Shown here: positions 40,630 to 50,039 of the stretch, piece after piece | How the letters are laid out: each line of letters opens with the position of its first letter | Position numbering within the stretch: the stretch's first letter is position 1 | DNA from: Lepidostoma basale | Taxonomy: Eukaryota > Arthropoda > Insecta > Trichoptera > Lepidostomatidae | DNA: 64,000 bases | Assembly: GCA_022606425.2 (NCBI GenBank) | Contig: JAHDVF020000060.1 | Coordinates: 310,001-374,000, forward strand | Direction of reading: 5' to 3' | Notes under the pieces: generated by a model | Told to the model about the DNA's origin: nothing | The model's input: only the letters and a program-made list of their open reading frames with translations | The model's database searches: none | Position numbers and translations under genes: made by a program

Positions 40630-41040
40630 GGGAGATATGCAAGGTCGAGGATGTCGTTAGGTGGAGAAGGAGAGGAGAAGATTTGGTATACACACGTGAG
40701 GAGAATGGATCCATCCAGACTCTCCTTCAAGGTACCAAAGTCCTGAGGCGAGCTAGAGTTGACAGGGAACTGTTATGAACTATCAAGGTTCGGAAGATTT
40801 CACATCTGAGTCATATACTACATGGGGAAAAGTACCAACTTCTCCAATTGATATTGGAGGGGAACATTGAGGGACGTCGAGGGCCCGGTAGGAGACAGAT
40901 GTCCTGGCTGCGAAACGTGAGGGAGTAGACCGGCATCCGAAGTGCGGAGGAGCTGATCCGAGCGGCGCAGGACAGGGATAGGTTTGCCGAGGTGATCGCC
41001 AACGTTAGGGGGACCCGATAGAGTACTTGAAGAAAAATAG
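40630..41040 (+). mobile_element. Q piece followed by P-family 3' end
   Basis: 40,630-40,735: EICKVEDVVRWRRRGEDLVY, RMDPSRL (Q-like). 40,736-41,040: VLRRARVDRELL, KVRKISHLSHILHGEKYQLL, EGNIEGRRGPGRRQMSWLRN, a stop, AQDRDRFAEVIANVRGTR. Two stops in the P part. Confidence 0.7.
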
Positions 41041-41045
41041 GAAGT

Positions 41046-41475
41046 TCATGAAACGATAAATATTATATAGAGGTTCTTCTTCTTCTCTTCATTGCTAGCC
41101 TTCTTTCCTCCACTGCTGGATACAGGCCTATTCCAATTTCCTCCACTCGTCCCTATCCTGCCCCAACCCAGTCCAACTTTTCGAGATAGCTCTGCAGTTT
41201 GATTCTCTTTTCCGAGTCTGATTTTATGACCAAGATACACATACTCTTTCACACTTTCTATCTTATTTCCCTCTATAATAATGTTTGTATTTGTTAGACT
41301 TAGTATCTTTGTTTTGTCAATATTCATTTCTAGTCCAATTTTATTGGATGCAATGTGTAGTTCTCTGATCATTGTCTCTAATTCATCTATGTCCTCGCTT
41401 ATAATGACAATATCGTCTGCAAATCTGATGTGATTTAGAAAAACGTCAACTCTTTTTCTAAATATAGAGGTTAGT
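41046..41475 (-). mobile_element. Non-LTR reverse transcriptase fragment with FADD
   Basis: The minus strand is open across 41,150-41,470: FRKRVDVFLNHIRFADDIVI, ISEDIDELETMIRELHIASN, KIGLEMNIDKTKILSLTN, KIESVKEYVYLGHKIRLGKE, NQTAELSRKVGL. FADD is reverse-transcriptase motif C and KTK..YLG is motif D/E. It then runs by deletion into a terminal piece GWGRIGTSGGNWNRPVSSSG, which matches the C-terminal end at 56,060 (M family). It is the best catalytic-site fragment besides 52,040. Confidence 0.85.
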
Positions 41476-41479
41476 TGGG

Positions 41480-41548
41480 GTAAAATAGTGTGGTGGTCTA
41501 TTTCATCTGCCTACCCCTACGAGGAAACGGCGTGATGGTTTGTTTGCT
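41480..41548 (+). mobile_element. TTAG-tail terminal remnant
   Basis: VWWSISSAYPYEETA-like, GGCGTGATGG, then TTTGTTTG instead of TTAG. Bases 41,549-41,835 are unclassified. Confidence 0.6.
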
Positions 41549-41837
41549 CTAATCTAAATTCAAATCCAATGTCACCTTTTGTCTGCTTGCACTTTTTTGA
41601 TAGGCAGTAATTAAATTTTTTTGCATTCACACCTCGCGATTAACTACCCTTTGTACCGTCGAATACATTGAATGCATGCACTAACTCGCTTTGCATAAAC
41701 AAATTATTTATATCAATCCGCATTGGTCCGATGTAAATAGATGCACCTACCAATACACCCACGCGAAGTTGTTGGACACACTCATACATATGGCAAAAAG
41801 GCGGTATTACAAAATGATAATGATCTGTGATCTGATA

Positions 41838-41942
41838 GATAATGGCTGTCTGACTTAAAGGCTCCGGAAAAGAATGTTAAAGTGATACGTTTGAGTTGAG
41901 TCATGGATCTTCAAAATTAGCACAAGGACTTGGACTTGGATG
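41838..41942 (+). repeat. Direct repeat, left copy (DR-42k)
   Basis: GATAGATAATGGCTGTCTGA, CTTAAAGGCTCCGGAAAAGA, ATGTTAAAGTGATACGTTTG, GTCATGGATCTTCAAAAT, GGACTTGGACTTGG. The near-identical right copy at 42,406-42,532 has an extra 20-bp segment (CTTGGTGATCCTGTACAGA). Confidence 0.75.
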
Positions 41943-41952
41943 TTCAGGCTTA

Positions 41953-42233
41953 AAGCCGTGCCACACTGTTTTAAACAAGCTCTCCACATCGGTCTCCACC
42001 GGCGGTTTAAAACTGTGTAGACACTTGTTTGAAACCAAAATTCGTTTGACCTTCAACAAACTTTGTGGACGGACGCGCATAGTATGCGTGTGGATCCACC
42101 GTTTAAACACGCATTCCACATGTGGAGAGCTTGTTTACAACAGTATGTGGACGCTACACTAACCGTGGGTTCCACAGCTCTCCACCGAGGTCACCCCTGT
42201 GGAGAGCTTGTTTCAAACAGTGTGGCACGGCCT
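41953..42233. mobile_element. 281-bp MITE with TTA flanks and internal repeats
   Basis: TIRs of about 37 bp: AAGCCGTGCCACACTGTTTT left and AGGCCGTGCCACACTGTTTG on the opposite strand at right, flanked by TTA at 41,950-41,952 and 42,234-42,236. A 3-bp TTA duplication with GC-rich TIR fits PIF/Harbinger-type MITEs. GTGGAGAGCTTGTTT-like units recur inside in both orientations. It codes for nothing. Confidence 0.65.
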
Positions 42234-42405
42234 TTAGTCTGTAGGAAACATTGTTAGAATGTGATTTGGTAGTTGTTTTATGATGGGGCTAAATATGTGA
42301 ACAGGTTAGAGACACTACTGTGAACAGGTTAGAGACATTGGAAATGTGGATGCATCTTACAAGGACCATGTGGTTATCAATGTATGCTTCAGAGAACAAG
42401 AATTG

Positions 42406-42560
42406 ATAGACAATTGCTGTCTGACTTAAAGGCTCCGGAAAAGAATGTTAAAGTGATACGTTTGCTTGGTGATCCTGTACAGAGTTGAGTCGTGGATCTT
42501 CAAAATCAGAACTAGGACTTGGACTTGGCTTACAGAGCTTCAGCTCTAATATGTATTATT
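42406..42560 (+). repeat. Direct repeat right copy plus SR1 piece
   Basis: See 41,838. It continues into GGCTTACAGAGCTTCAGCTC, an SR1 segment. 42,561-42,855 is unclassified. Confidence 0.7.
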
Positions 42561-42859
42561 CAAACGTCTGTTGATTTTAGTCATGAAGAGCATTGGGAGA
42601 ACAGAGAATATGTTTTTGTTTCCTGTTGCTATTCTTCTTTTGTTTTCGATGCGTTTTCATTTTTGTGTTGTTAATGTGGATCCGAATATTATATGCCTTC
42701 AGATAAATAATATTTTATCTGAATTCGTGGAATAATGTATTTTATCATCTCATGATCCTTGCATCATAAGAATAAGATTTTAATTTGAAGTATCATTTAT
42801 GCAACATTTCGAATGTATACAAGTTCTTGTAGACAATTACCGGATTTTACCCATTGCGG

Positions 42860-43190
42860 ATAAATTATTGTCATGGACCCTTAAAGTCAATGTTATGAAC
42901 CAATTGGAGGCCTTTGAGATGTGGATACACCGAAGGATGTTACGCATCTCCTGGACTGACATGGTCAGCAACACAAACGTTCTCCATAGAGCCAGAGTTG
43001 ACAGAGAGTTGCTGAGCAACATCAAAGTCCGTAAGGTGTCCTACTTTCCTGGCTGAGGAACATCCGAGAGTGGACGGGGCTGAGGACCGTGGGGGAGCTG
43101 TTTTGAGCTGCCCAGGACGGGGAGGGCTACTCAAGGGTGATAGTCAACGTTGGGGAGACCTGACAGGACATGGAAAGAAGAAGGATAAAT
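42860..43190 (+). mobile_element. P-family 3' end
   Basis: SWTLKVNVMNQLEAFEMWIH, RRMLRISWTDMVSNTNVLHR, ARVDRELLSNIKVRKVSYF, a deletion of the LRGEK..RRGVG block, LRNIREWTGLRTVGELF, a stop, VNVGET, a stop. Ends GACATGGAAAGAAGAAGG. It is 97-98 percent like 38,120-38,560 by eye over the first part. Confidence 0.8.
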
Positions 43191-43208
43191 TATTATTTTA
43201 TAAGGATC

Positions 43209-43635
43209 AATTGTATCTCAATAGAGACGAAGATGTAAATTGTTTTTTGGGAACAGAATACGGTGGCCGAGGCGCTTACAGGACTTATGACCTGTCATTG
43301 GTTGGGTTGAGCGATCGCTTTATGTTTAACAACATTCCCCATTCCGCATTTCTTATTTAATAGATTCTTTCTCAATTAAATTAATCTTACTAGATGACGC
43401 TAGTGTAGAGTGAAATTAAAAATGTAAAGATAAGCATGGGATTCTAGTATATATAAAAGTTCCAAAAATTTGTCAGACGTGGTGGTCACAAGAAAGGCGG
43501 AATGGGGAATGTTATTAAACATAAAGCGATCGCTCAACCCAACCAATGACAGGTCATAAGTCCTGTAAGCGCCTCGGCCACCATATTCTGTTCCCAAAAA
43601 ACAATTTACATCTTCGTCTCTATAGAGATACAATT
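43209..43635. mobile_element. Foldback MITE, copy 3 (139-bp arms)
   Basis: 43,209-43,347 and 43,497-43,635 are inverse repeats with very few differences (AATTGTATCTCAATAGAGAC outer end, CATTCCCCATTCCGC inner end). The unpaired centre is about 149 bp. Frames on each strand within the arms are mirror images of one another and are not genes. Confidence 0.85.
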
Positions 43636-43639
43636 AAGT

Positions 43640-44100
43640 ATCATTTATGTTTTGTAAAACCTATTTTTATTATGTATTCGAATTTTAAAATTGTTTCGTA
43701 ATTTGGTTGGCTGGTGCCATTAACCGATTAACCTATTCTCGTGTCTTCAAGGTGAAGTATCGGGGTATTGGTGGGTCCATCGATGTATTGGTAAGGCGTG
43801 TGCTAACTCCTTGATTGCAGCCGGTCGCATGTGTGTGAGTGTGTGCGAATTTATGCATAATAACTGATACTGCTTACCATACAATCAAATGCCTTATTGC
43901 AAGTTTGCAGGAAGAGGGAATAAAAAAAATTGGCTTATTTTTTTTATCCAGCGGTCCACAAAGCTGTTTGGTTTTCTTTTCAGAGCAAACTCCTAGAATA
44001 GTAGAACTGGGCTGGGTTACCTTTGGGAAAATGAGAAAGTTTTTAAAAACAAGCAGGTTCCAATTTGTCTAAATCGAAAAATGTTCTTCTTCTGATTGTA
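43640..44100. other. No recognised element or gene
   Basis: Small frame 43,839-44,072 has no known motif. Confidence 0.3.
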
Positions 44101-44109
44101 GATCTTGCG

Positions 44110-44705
44110 ATCTGTTTATGAAATCAACTTTCTTCCTGTGACGACCAGCCTTCTCTCCATCTCTTTGGTGGTCGTCCTGGTGGTCGACGGCCCTCTGGAG
44201 TCTCGTCCACCATGATCTTAGGAATTCTCGCTGGATCAATTTTTTCGACGTGGTCCCTCCAGAATCGTCTTCTATGCTTACTCCATCTCATTATGTCTAA
44301 AATTTTGCAGGATTTTCGTATTTCTTCATTGGATATCCTATCTCTAAGGGTTCTCCCCACAATAGGTCTCAATGTTCTCATTTCTGCTACTCTTAAGAGA
44401 TGTTTGGTTCTGACAGTGTTAGCTCTTGCTTCGATTCCGTAGGTCATTATGGGCCTGATGCATGTTTTATAAATTCTAACTTAGCTTTCCACTAGCATAT
44501 GCTTATTGTCCCAGACAGTGTCCCTTAGGCAGCCGGAAATAACTGCAGCTTTGTCAGTCTGTTTTTTAACTTTATTGTATAGATCGCTGCAACTAGATTT
44601 ATCCACACCCAGATATCTGAACTTCATGACTTGTTCTATGGGTTTATCGTTTACAACCAATTTGCATCTGAGAGGCTGTCTGGATATTGTTAGACATTTT
44701 GTTTT
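44110..44705 (-). mobile_element. Q-family 3' half, longest copy
   Basis: Minus strand: CLTISRQPLRCKLVVNDKPI, EQVMKFRYLGVDKSS, KQTDKAAVISGCLRDTVWDN, one stop, IYKTCIRPIMTYGIEARANT, RTKHLLRVAEMRTLRPIVGR, TLRDRISNEEIRKSCKILDI, MRWSKHRRRFWRDHVEKIDP, ARIPKIMVDETPEGRRPPGR, PPKRWREGW. The region after motif C (FRYLG), the YGIEA thumb motif and the GRPPKRW end are all present. Confidence 0.85.
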
Positions 44706-44995
44706 GGCGACGGAAAATGTTCAATGCATGCATACTGCCTATCTTAAAATATAGTCTAGAGACAACCACCCTAACAGCAAAACGTGTCCATAAACTAAAA
44801 ATCACACAACGATCCATAGAGAGGCAATCGCTCGGCGTGAGTCTCCGAGCTAAGATTAGAAATGAAGAAATAAGACGTCAAATCAAAGTTGTCGACATCA
44901 TGGATCGTAAAGCTAAATTAAAGTAGCAATAGGCTGGACATATAGAAAAACAGGGCAATACCCGATGGACATTCAGAATACTTCAGTGGAGACCT
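44706..44995 (+). mobile_element. M-family fragment
   Basis: RKMFNACILPILKYSLETTT, LTAKRVHKLKITQRSIERQS, LGVSLRAKIRNEEIRRQIKV, VDIMDRKAKLK, a stop, RWTFRILQWRP. It abuts the Q copy head to head at 44,705. Confidence 0.8.
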
Positions 44996-45240
44996 TATTC
45001 CGCTCTACATTCCTTTCTTATATCAGCATTTGAGATTCTGTGGTATATCGTTCTACCACACATACGTCTTAGGGACCTCATCTCTACCGCATTTATTCTG
45101 CTCTCATCCTTCTTCTGTCAGTTAGGGTTGGGACTTGAACTCCATTGTGAACAGCCGTTTTCGCTTTCATTGATACATTTTTGTTTCCAATAACTATTTT
45201 TAAAGCTCCATTCACTTTGTGAACTGCATGTAAAATATTG
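44996..45240 (-). mobile_element. TTAG-tail internal fragment, subfamily C
   Basis: Minus-strand pieces: AVHKVNGALKIVIGNKNVSM, AVHNGVQVPTL, ESRINAVEMRSLRRMCGRTI, YHRISNADIRKEC. Both ends truncated. Confidence 0.7.
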
Positions 45241-45249
45241 AAATACCTA

Positions 45250-45440
45250 CATTAAAATTAAAATAGATGAAGACCAGTTGGATGATGTAGGCTACGATTG
45301 GAGGATGAATTTGAGAGAGATGCTGCGAAATTGTGTCAAGTTGGAGAGTCGAAGCAGAGGACAGGATGAGTTGGAGTCTAGAAACAATGGAAGCTTAGGC
45401 TCGATATGGGCTGTAGGGCCATCGAAGAAGAAGAAGAAGA
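45250..45440 (+). mobile_element. K-family 3' terminal piece
   Basis: KIDEDQLDDVGYDWRMNLRE, LESRSRGQDELESRNNGSLG, SIWAVGPSKKKKKI. ATGGGCTGTAGGGCCATCGA is followed by GAAGAAGAAGAAG, identical in form to the 63,865-63,890 end. Confidence 0.7.
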
Positions 45441-45885
45441 TTCTAATTGTATTTATTTTATTTTATTTAAAACGCGGTGCAAGGAATCTGTAAATACATA
45501 TCCTATTCTCAGTCCTTAGCGATTTCGTCAACAGACCTTGTGTTTTTATATTAAGCGACTCTCAGACAACAAAGAAACTTAACAGTTTTACTATATTACA
45601 ATGTGAATATTTATTTATTTTATTACGAGTAAGTAACTGATAATAACAATATTTATCGCATTAATAATCCAATTAAACAATAATAATTATTAAAAAAACA
45701 TAGATTACCCACAGTGCTTTGTATACAAGAAAAACCTTGAAAAATGTATTATAAGGTTAAAAAAATATTATTAACAATTCATTCAATTATTAAAAACATT
45801 CATATATAATGTTATATGTTATCGACATATGAAAAACAAAAATGAATAATCTTAATAAAAATATTCTCTACGAGTTGAGAGGGAT
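45441..45885. other. AT-rich, no recognised gene
   Basis: Low-complexity AT sequence. Confidence 0.35.
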
Positions 45886-45889
45886 ATTG

Positions 45890-46470
45890 AAAAAAGTACA
45901 CCCCAAGTTGTCAACGCAAACAAAAACCTATCCAAAAAAGCTAGAATGGCAGTGCACAATGGTGTTCGTCTACCGACCCTTATGTATGGAAGCGAAGCAT
46001 GGAACTGGTAAAAGAAGGATGAAAGTAGAATAAATGCAGTAGAAATGAGATCTCTTAGACGAATGTGCGGATACTCTGTGTATGATAGAGTATCGAATGA
46101 AAATATAAGAAGTGAATGCGGTGCGAATGATGGTGTTATGAACAAAATAATGAAAGGATCATTAAGATGGTTTGGACATACGGAAAGAATGAATGAAGAA
46201 AGAATGGTAAAAAAAAAATATGTTAACGATGTAAATGGAACCAGAAATAGAGGAAGACCGAGGAAAACGTGGCACGATCAAATAAATCAAATATTGAATG
46301 TCGGCCATGTGGGGAGTCGGAGAAATCGACGCGCGTGCATGACACGATGTATGAATCGAGATGTATGTTGAGGAAGCGAGAGAAATATGTCAGGAAAGAA
46401 AAGTGTGGCAGTCCATTCTTTCTGCCTACCCCTTCGGGGAGACGGAGTGATGGTTAGTTAGTTAGTTTTT
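45890..46470 (+). mobile_element. TTAG-tail 3' end, subfamily A
   Basis: ERDIEKSTPQVVNANKNLSKK-like start, RMAVHNGVRLPTLMYGSEAW, a TAA at 46,009, INAVEMRSLRRMCGYSVYDR, MKGSLRWFGHTERMNEERMV, NRGRPRKTWHDQINQILNVG, ACMTRCMN, a frameshift (RDVC duplication of GATGTATG), SILSAYPFGE. Tail TTAGTTAGTTAG. Confidence 0.85.
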
Positions 46471-46479
46471 TTATATTCT

Positions 46480-46850
46480 TATTCCATTGTTTTGGCCGAA
46501 ACACTATGATACCTTAATATTTTAAACTGTTAAATTAAATAACTTACTAATTGTAACAAAATACTAATTGTATTTTGTTTTACGCGACAGCTGTTTCGTC
46601 AACCTATGTTGACATCATCAGGTGTTACTATAATATATCAAATGTCAAATTTTCGTGTTTTTTCAAACCTTTATGTGTATTTGTTCCTTTGTCAATTTGA
46701 ATAATTTCTTTGATATAATTTTGAAGTTCTTGCTGGAGTTAGGTACCTAAATATTTTAATTAATAGAACGGTTAGTTACTTTTTTATAGGAGAAAATATT
46801 AAAGGTGTAAAATATTATAATAATAATAAAAACACTCATCAAAACAGAAA
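46480..46850 (-). mobile_element. Penelope-like terminal segment, uninterrupted
   Basis: ATTCCATTGTTTTGGCCGAA, ACACTATGATACCTTAATAT, the ribozyme-like core at 46,575-46,630, ATATATCAAATGTCAAATTT, then TTTAATTAATAGAACGGTTA. It is the empty-site comparator for the L insertion in 16,960-17,700. Confidence 0.65.
46578..46632 (-). ncRNA. Hammerhead-ribozyme-like motif, best stem II
   Basis: Minus strand: CTGATGA (46,615-46,621), stem II GTCAAC-ATAG-GTTGAC with six Watson-Crick pairs, GAAAC (46,593-46,597), AGCT, GTC, GCG. This is the cleanest core of the set. Stem I remains short and mismatched. Confidence 0.6.
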
Positions 46851-46934
46851 CAGTGAATTTTTACCATCATTTCGAAACCAAAAACCCATTTTTTTTGCAT
46901 TTTACAAATAATCGCCAAAAATTTGAGAAATTAG

Positions 46935-47092
46935 AAAATTAACGTATACTTTCTTAACCATTCTTTCTCCATCCATGCGTTCCATATGTCCGAACCAACG
47001 CAGCGATCCTTTCATAATTTTGTTCATTAAACCTTCTTCCTCTACATTCCTTTCTTATATCAGCATTTGAGATTTTGTCGTAGGAAAAAAAA
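46935..47092 (-). mobile_element. TTAG-tail fragment, subfamily C
   Basis: Minus strand: YDKISNADIRKECRGRRFNE, KIMKGSLRWFGHMERMDGER, MVKKVYVN. Flanked by unclassified sequence up to 47,750. Confidence 0.7.
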
Positions 47093-47750
47093 TATATTAG
47101 ATTAAATACGGTCTTGCATTCCCTTGCGATTGATATATATTACATGTAAGTCCCAGATGGATGGGGAACAGGCCTAGAAAGTGCATTAGCGAGGCTGACG
47201 AAAGGGCGACGCTGCGCCCTATAACAGTCTCGGGTATGTGGTAAGAACCTCCTTCTCTTTTAATCACATGAGGACTTACAATCGTGTAGGACAGTCTTCC
47301 TCGGATACGAGGAACAGCCGATTATGATGATGGTTCCATCGGTAAGAGGCGTGATGGTTAGTTAGAGAGTTGAGATCTGTGAGGTTATCTATGTGTTTGC
47401 AACACCAATACAGAAGGCAGTATTCGAGTATAATGCTCCCAAACATATAAAAATAAACCAAACGAAATTCCGTTTTTCTTGGAAACCATATTTCATAACA
47501 TGAATCCTAAAATTCCACGCGCAGAGCGGGACGCTGCAATGCGTTTTCCCGTGAGCGAGAGTGAAACGGAAGACAGCCTGAAAAATGAGCGAGTGCGACG
47601 GGAGATGCATTATCATAGCGATTAGTAGCGCGACAGAAAGAGACGACGTGAATGCATTTCGTAATGATAGAAAGGGAAGGTGATTTGATGCAGATGTGTA
47701 GGGTGGTTACGAAATTTCTTTAATATTAATACAAACGAAAAGTCGACGAC
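47093..47750. other. Unclassified sequence
   Basis: Minus frame FGSIILEYCLLYWCCKHIDN at 47,380-47,450 loosely resembles the LVRSxLEYxSxVW thumb motif of J elements, too weak to call. A TTAG-like GGCGTGATGGTTAGTTAG remnant is at 47,350-47,365. Confidence 0.3.
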
Positions 47751-47751
47751 A

Positions 47752-47945
47752 TTCGTGGCAGAGTGGCAAAGAATGGACACCACCAGACTCCCCTATATTG
47801 CTTTGCGTACTTAGTCTCATGGGACTCGTCCTCGTGGAAGACCTCCTAAAAGATGGAAGGACAGCTGGGAGTCTACCTCACAGGAGGACCAACACCCTGG
47901 AGAACAGACCACATAGGTCTACAACAAGGAAGAAGAAGAAGAAGA
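47752..47945 (+). mobile_element. SINE-1 head fragment and Q-family 3' end
   Basis: GACGACATTCGTGGCAGAGT at 47,755 is the SINE-1 start, cut after the A box. 47,815-47,945 holds TRPRGRPPKRWKDSWESTS-like sequence and GAACAGACCACATAGGTCTA, ending GAAGAAGAAGAAGAAG. Confidence 0.6.
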
Positions 47946-47951
47946 CTTTTT

Positions 47952-48230
47952 GATTGTCGCGACAGCTCTTTCGCCAACCGATGTTGGCACCATCAGGTGC
48001 ATGAAACAACTGTTGTTTGTAACAGTTGACTAGGAGTTGTTGGTTGTAACTGTTGATTTGGAGTTGTTTGGAACACCTGATGATGCCAACGATGACGAAA
48101 CAGCTATTGCGACACTCAAAAAGTGAATAATAAAAATTGTAATCCCATAACAGTGTTTTGCATTTTAACAATTAATAATGTTGAAGTATCGAAAGTGTTT
48201 CAGCCAATATAATGGACTATTTAAAAAAAA
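47952..48230 (+). mobile_element. Penelope-like end with inverted ribozyme-like pair
   Basis: Minus-strand CTGATGG..GCCAAC-ATC-GTTGGC..GAAAG at 47,960-48,000 faces plus-strand CTGATGATGCCAAC..GAAACAGCT at 48,077-48,110. The plus half continues to TTTCAGCCAATATAATGGAC at 48,225, the complement of the GGTCGAAAC..CCATTGTTTTGG end seen at 16,965 and 46,490. Both cores carry substitutions. Confidence 0.55.
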
Positions 48231-48305
48231 TAATTATATAATAAAAATTAAATTAATAATTAATATCACATTTTTATTCTATTAATTTTACATATTAATG
48301 ACCCT

Positions 48306-49216
48306 TTTAACTAACTAACTAACCACCACGCCATTTCCCCGGAGGGGTAGGCAGAGAGGATGCATCGCCACAATGCTCTGTCCTGGCATACCTCTCGGAC
48401 GTCCTCTACATTCATACATCGTACCATGCACGCACGTCGATTATTCCGACTTCGAATGTGGCCGCCATTTAGTAATTGATTAATTTGGTCATGCCATGTT
48501 TTCCTCGGTCGTCCTCGGCTTCTTTTTTCACTCACGCTGCTTGTGTACAACTTTTTAACCATTCTACTCTCATCCATTCGTTCCATATGTCCAAACCATC
48601 TCAGGAATCCTTTTTTAATTTTATCCATGATGCAGTCATCTGCCTTATATTTCTTTCTTATTTCATCGTTCGGTATTCTATCTTACAATGTTTTCCCGCA
48701 CATTCTTCTTAGTGATCTCATTTCTACTGCGTTTATCCTGCTTTCATCCTTCTTTTGCCAGCTCCAAGCTTCACTTCCATACGTGAGGGTTGGCACTAGA
48801 ACTCCATTGTTTACTGCCATGTTTGCTTCTGTGCAAACATGGCTCTTATTACCAGCTCCAACCCTTCTTGATGTCTTTCTCCATTTTTCCGTCTCTTGTA
48901 AACATGCTTCCCAGATACGTAAATTCGGTAACTTGCTCCGATTTCTCGCCCATCGCACTTATATCACAAATCGTCATACATTCTTCTTTCTTGAAAACCA
49001 TCACTTTAGATTTAGACACATTCATCACCAGGTCACTCTTTTTGCATGCCTCATACATCCTTGATATTATAATAAGACTTGCAAATTTTCTACACTGTCA
49101 GCGATTAACACAGCTTCGTCTGCATATAATAAACAGCTGACTGATAAATAATTCATCTTAGCACCAGTGTCTATGGCTTCAAGTTCTTTCATACACTTGT
49201 CCAAGTATAGATTGAA
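48306..49216 (-). mobile_element. TTAG-tail element, subfamily B, long copy with defective catalytic motif
   Basis: From the 5' side on minus: NLYLDKCMKELEAIDTGAKM, VSCLLYADEAVLIADSVENL, a break, KKSDLVMNVSKSKVMVFKKE, EQVTEFTYLGSMFTRDGKME, RVGAGNKS (deletion), MAVNNGVLVPTLTYGSEAWS, WQKKDESRINAVEMRSLRRM, IMDKIKKGFLRWFGHMERMD, RSRGRPRKTWHDQINQLLNG, RACMVRCMNVEDVREVCQDR, CILSAYPSGEMAWWLV. The motif reads YADE rather than YADD at 49,115-49,126, so the second catalytic aspartate is lost. Frames: 48,311-48,628 and 48,683-49,058. Confidence 0.9.
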
Positions 49217-49219
49217 ATA

Positions 49220-50035
49220 AAATTAAGAAATAAAATCCAAAATTAATTATTTTAAATAATTTTGGATTTAAAAAAAAAGTAACTATGCATGACATAACAC
49301 GGAAGATTCTGACCACCCGGTATGCTAAATTGATTAACTATGAAATATACGTAAATATAGATTCTCTCATGTTCAACGAAACATATAGAAAATTTGCATT
49401 AGGGTGAAGAGCCACAATTAAAATTGCTGTGCGATACATCGGTATAGTAAAATCAACTTAAAATCATCGAGCCTACTTAGATATTAAAATAATATTTAAA
49501 AAAAATTGCAAGCGAATACTGAATTTTTTAAAAGTCCACTATAGCGCTGTATAAAAACATGCTATTATTAAAATTATAGTAAGCTCAACAAAAATTATAC
49601 ATGATTATACGTTATTTTATTTTTTGATATTTGTATGAAGTATTGCGATTTAGAATTTTTGTAATTTTTACTCTACCGCTGATGCAAAACGCGTTTTAGC
49701 GTGTATTTTAGAACGAAAGCGCATCATATTTAGCAAGGATTGGTGCAACAAAGACAGATGTAGTCTGCAATAATTTTGATAGAGTGGGACGGGGAGTGTT
49801 TCGGGTGTGCTGGGTGCCAGGTGTGCGAGAGGGACGAGCGTATGACCTCTACAGGTTGATGAACTTGGGAGTTCATTTTTCGAGGACTCCTGTAGGACAC
49901 GGTATGTGCTGTCGAATTAGAAACAGGGTTGCCACAATCATAAAACGAAAAAAAAATAAGATGTATTAACACCAATTTATGAGGACAAAACTAAATATAT
50001 GCCTGTCACAAGAAAACATGGGACTGGCAAAAGAA
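49220..50035. other. AT-rich sequence, no recognised gene
   Basis: Minus frame 49,730-49,975 and plus frame 49,784-49,969 overlap in opposite senses and show no motif. Confidence 0.35.
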
Positions 50036-50039
50036 GGAT

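Noticed and set aside
43070..43633. Mirror-image frames with RTYDLSLVGLSDRFMFNNIP on both strands
   Set aside because: They lie in the two arms of the foldback element, so each is the copy of the other and not a protein gene.
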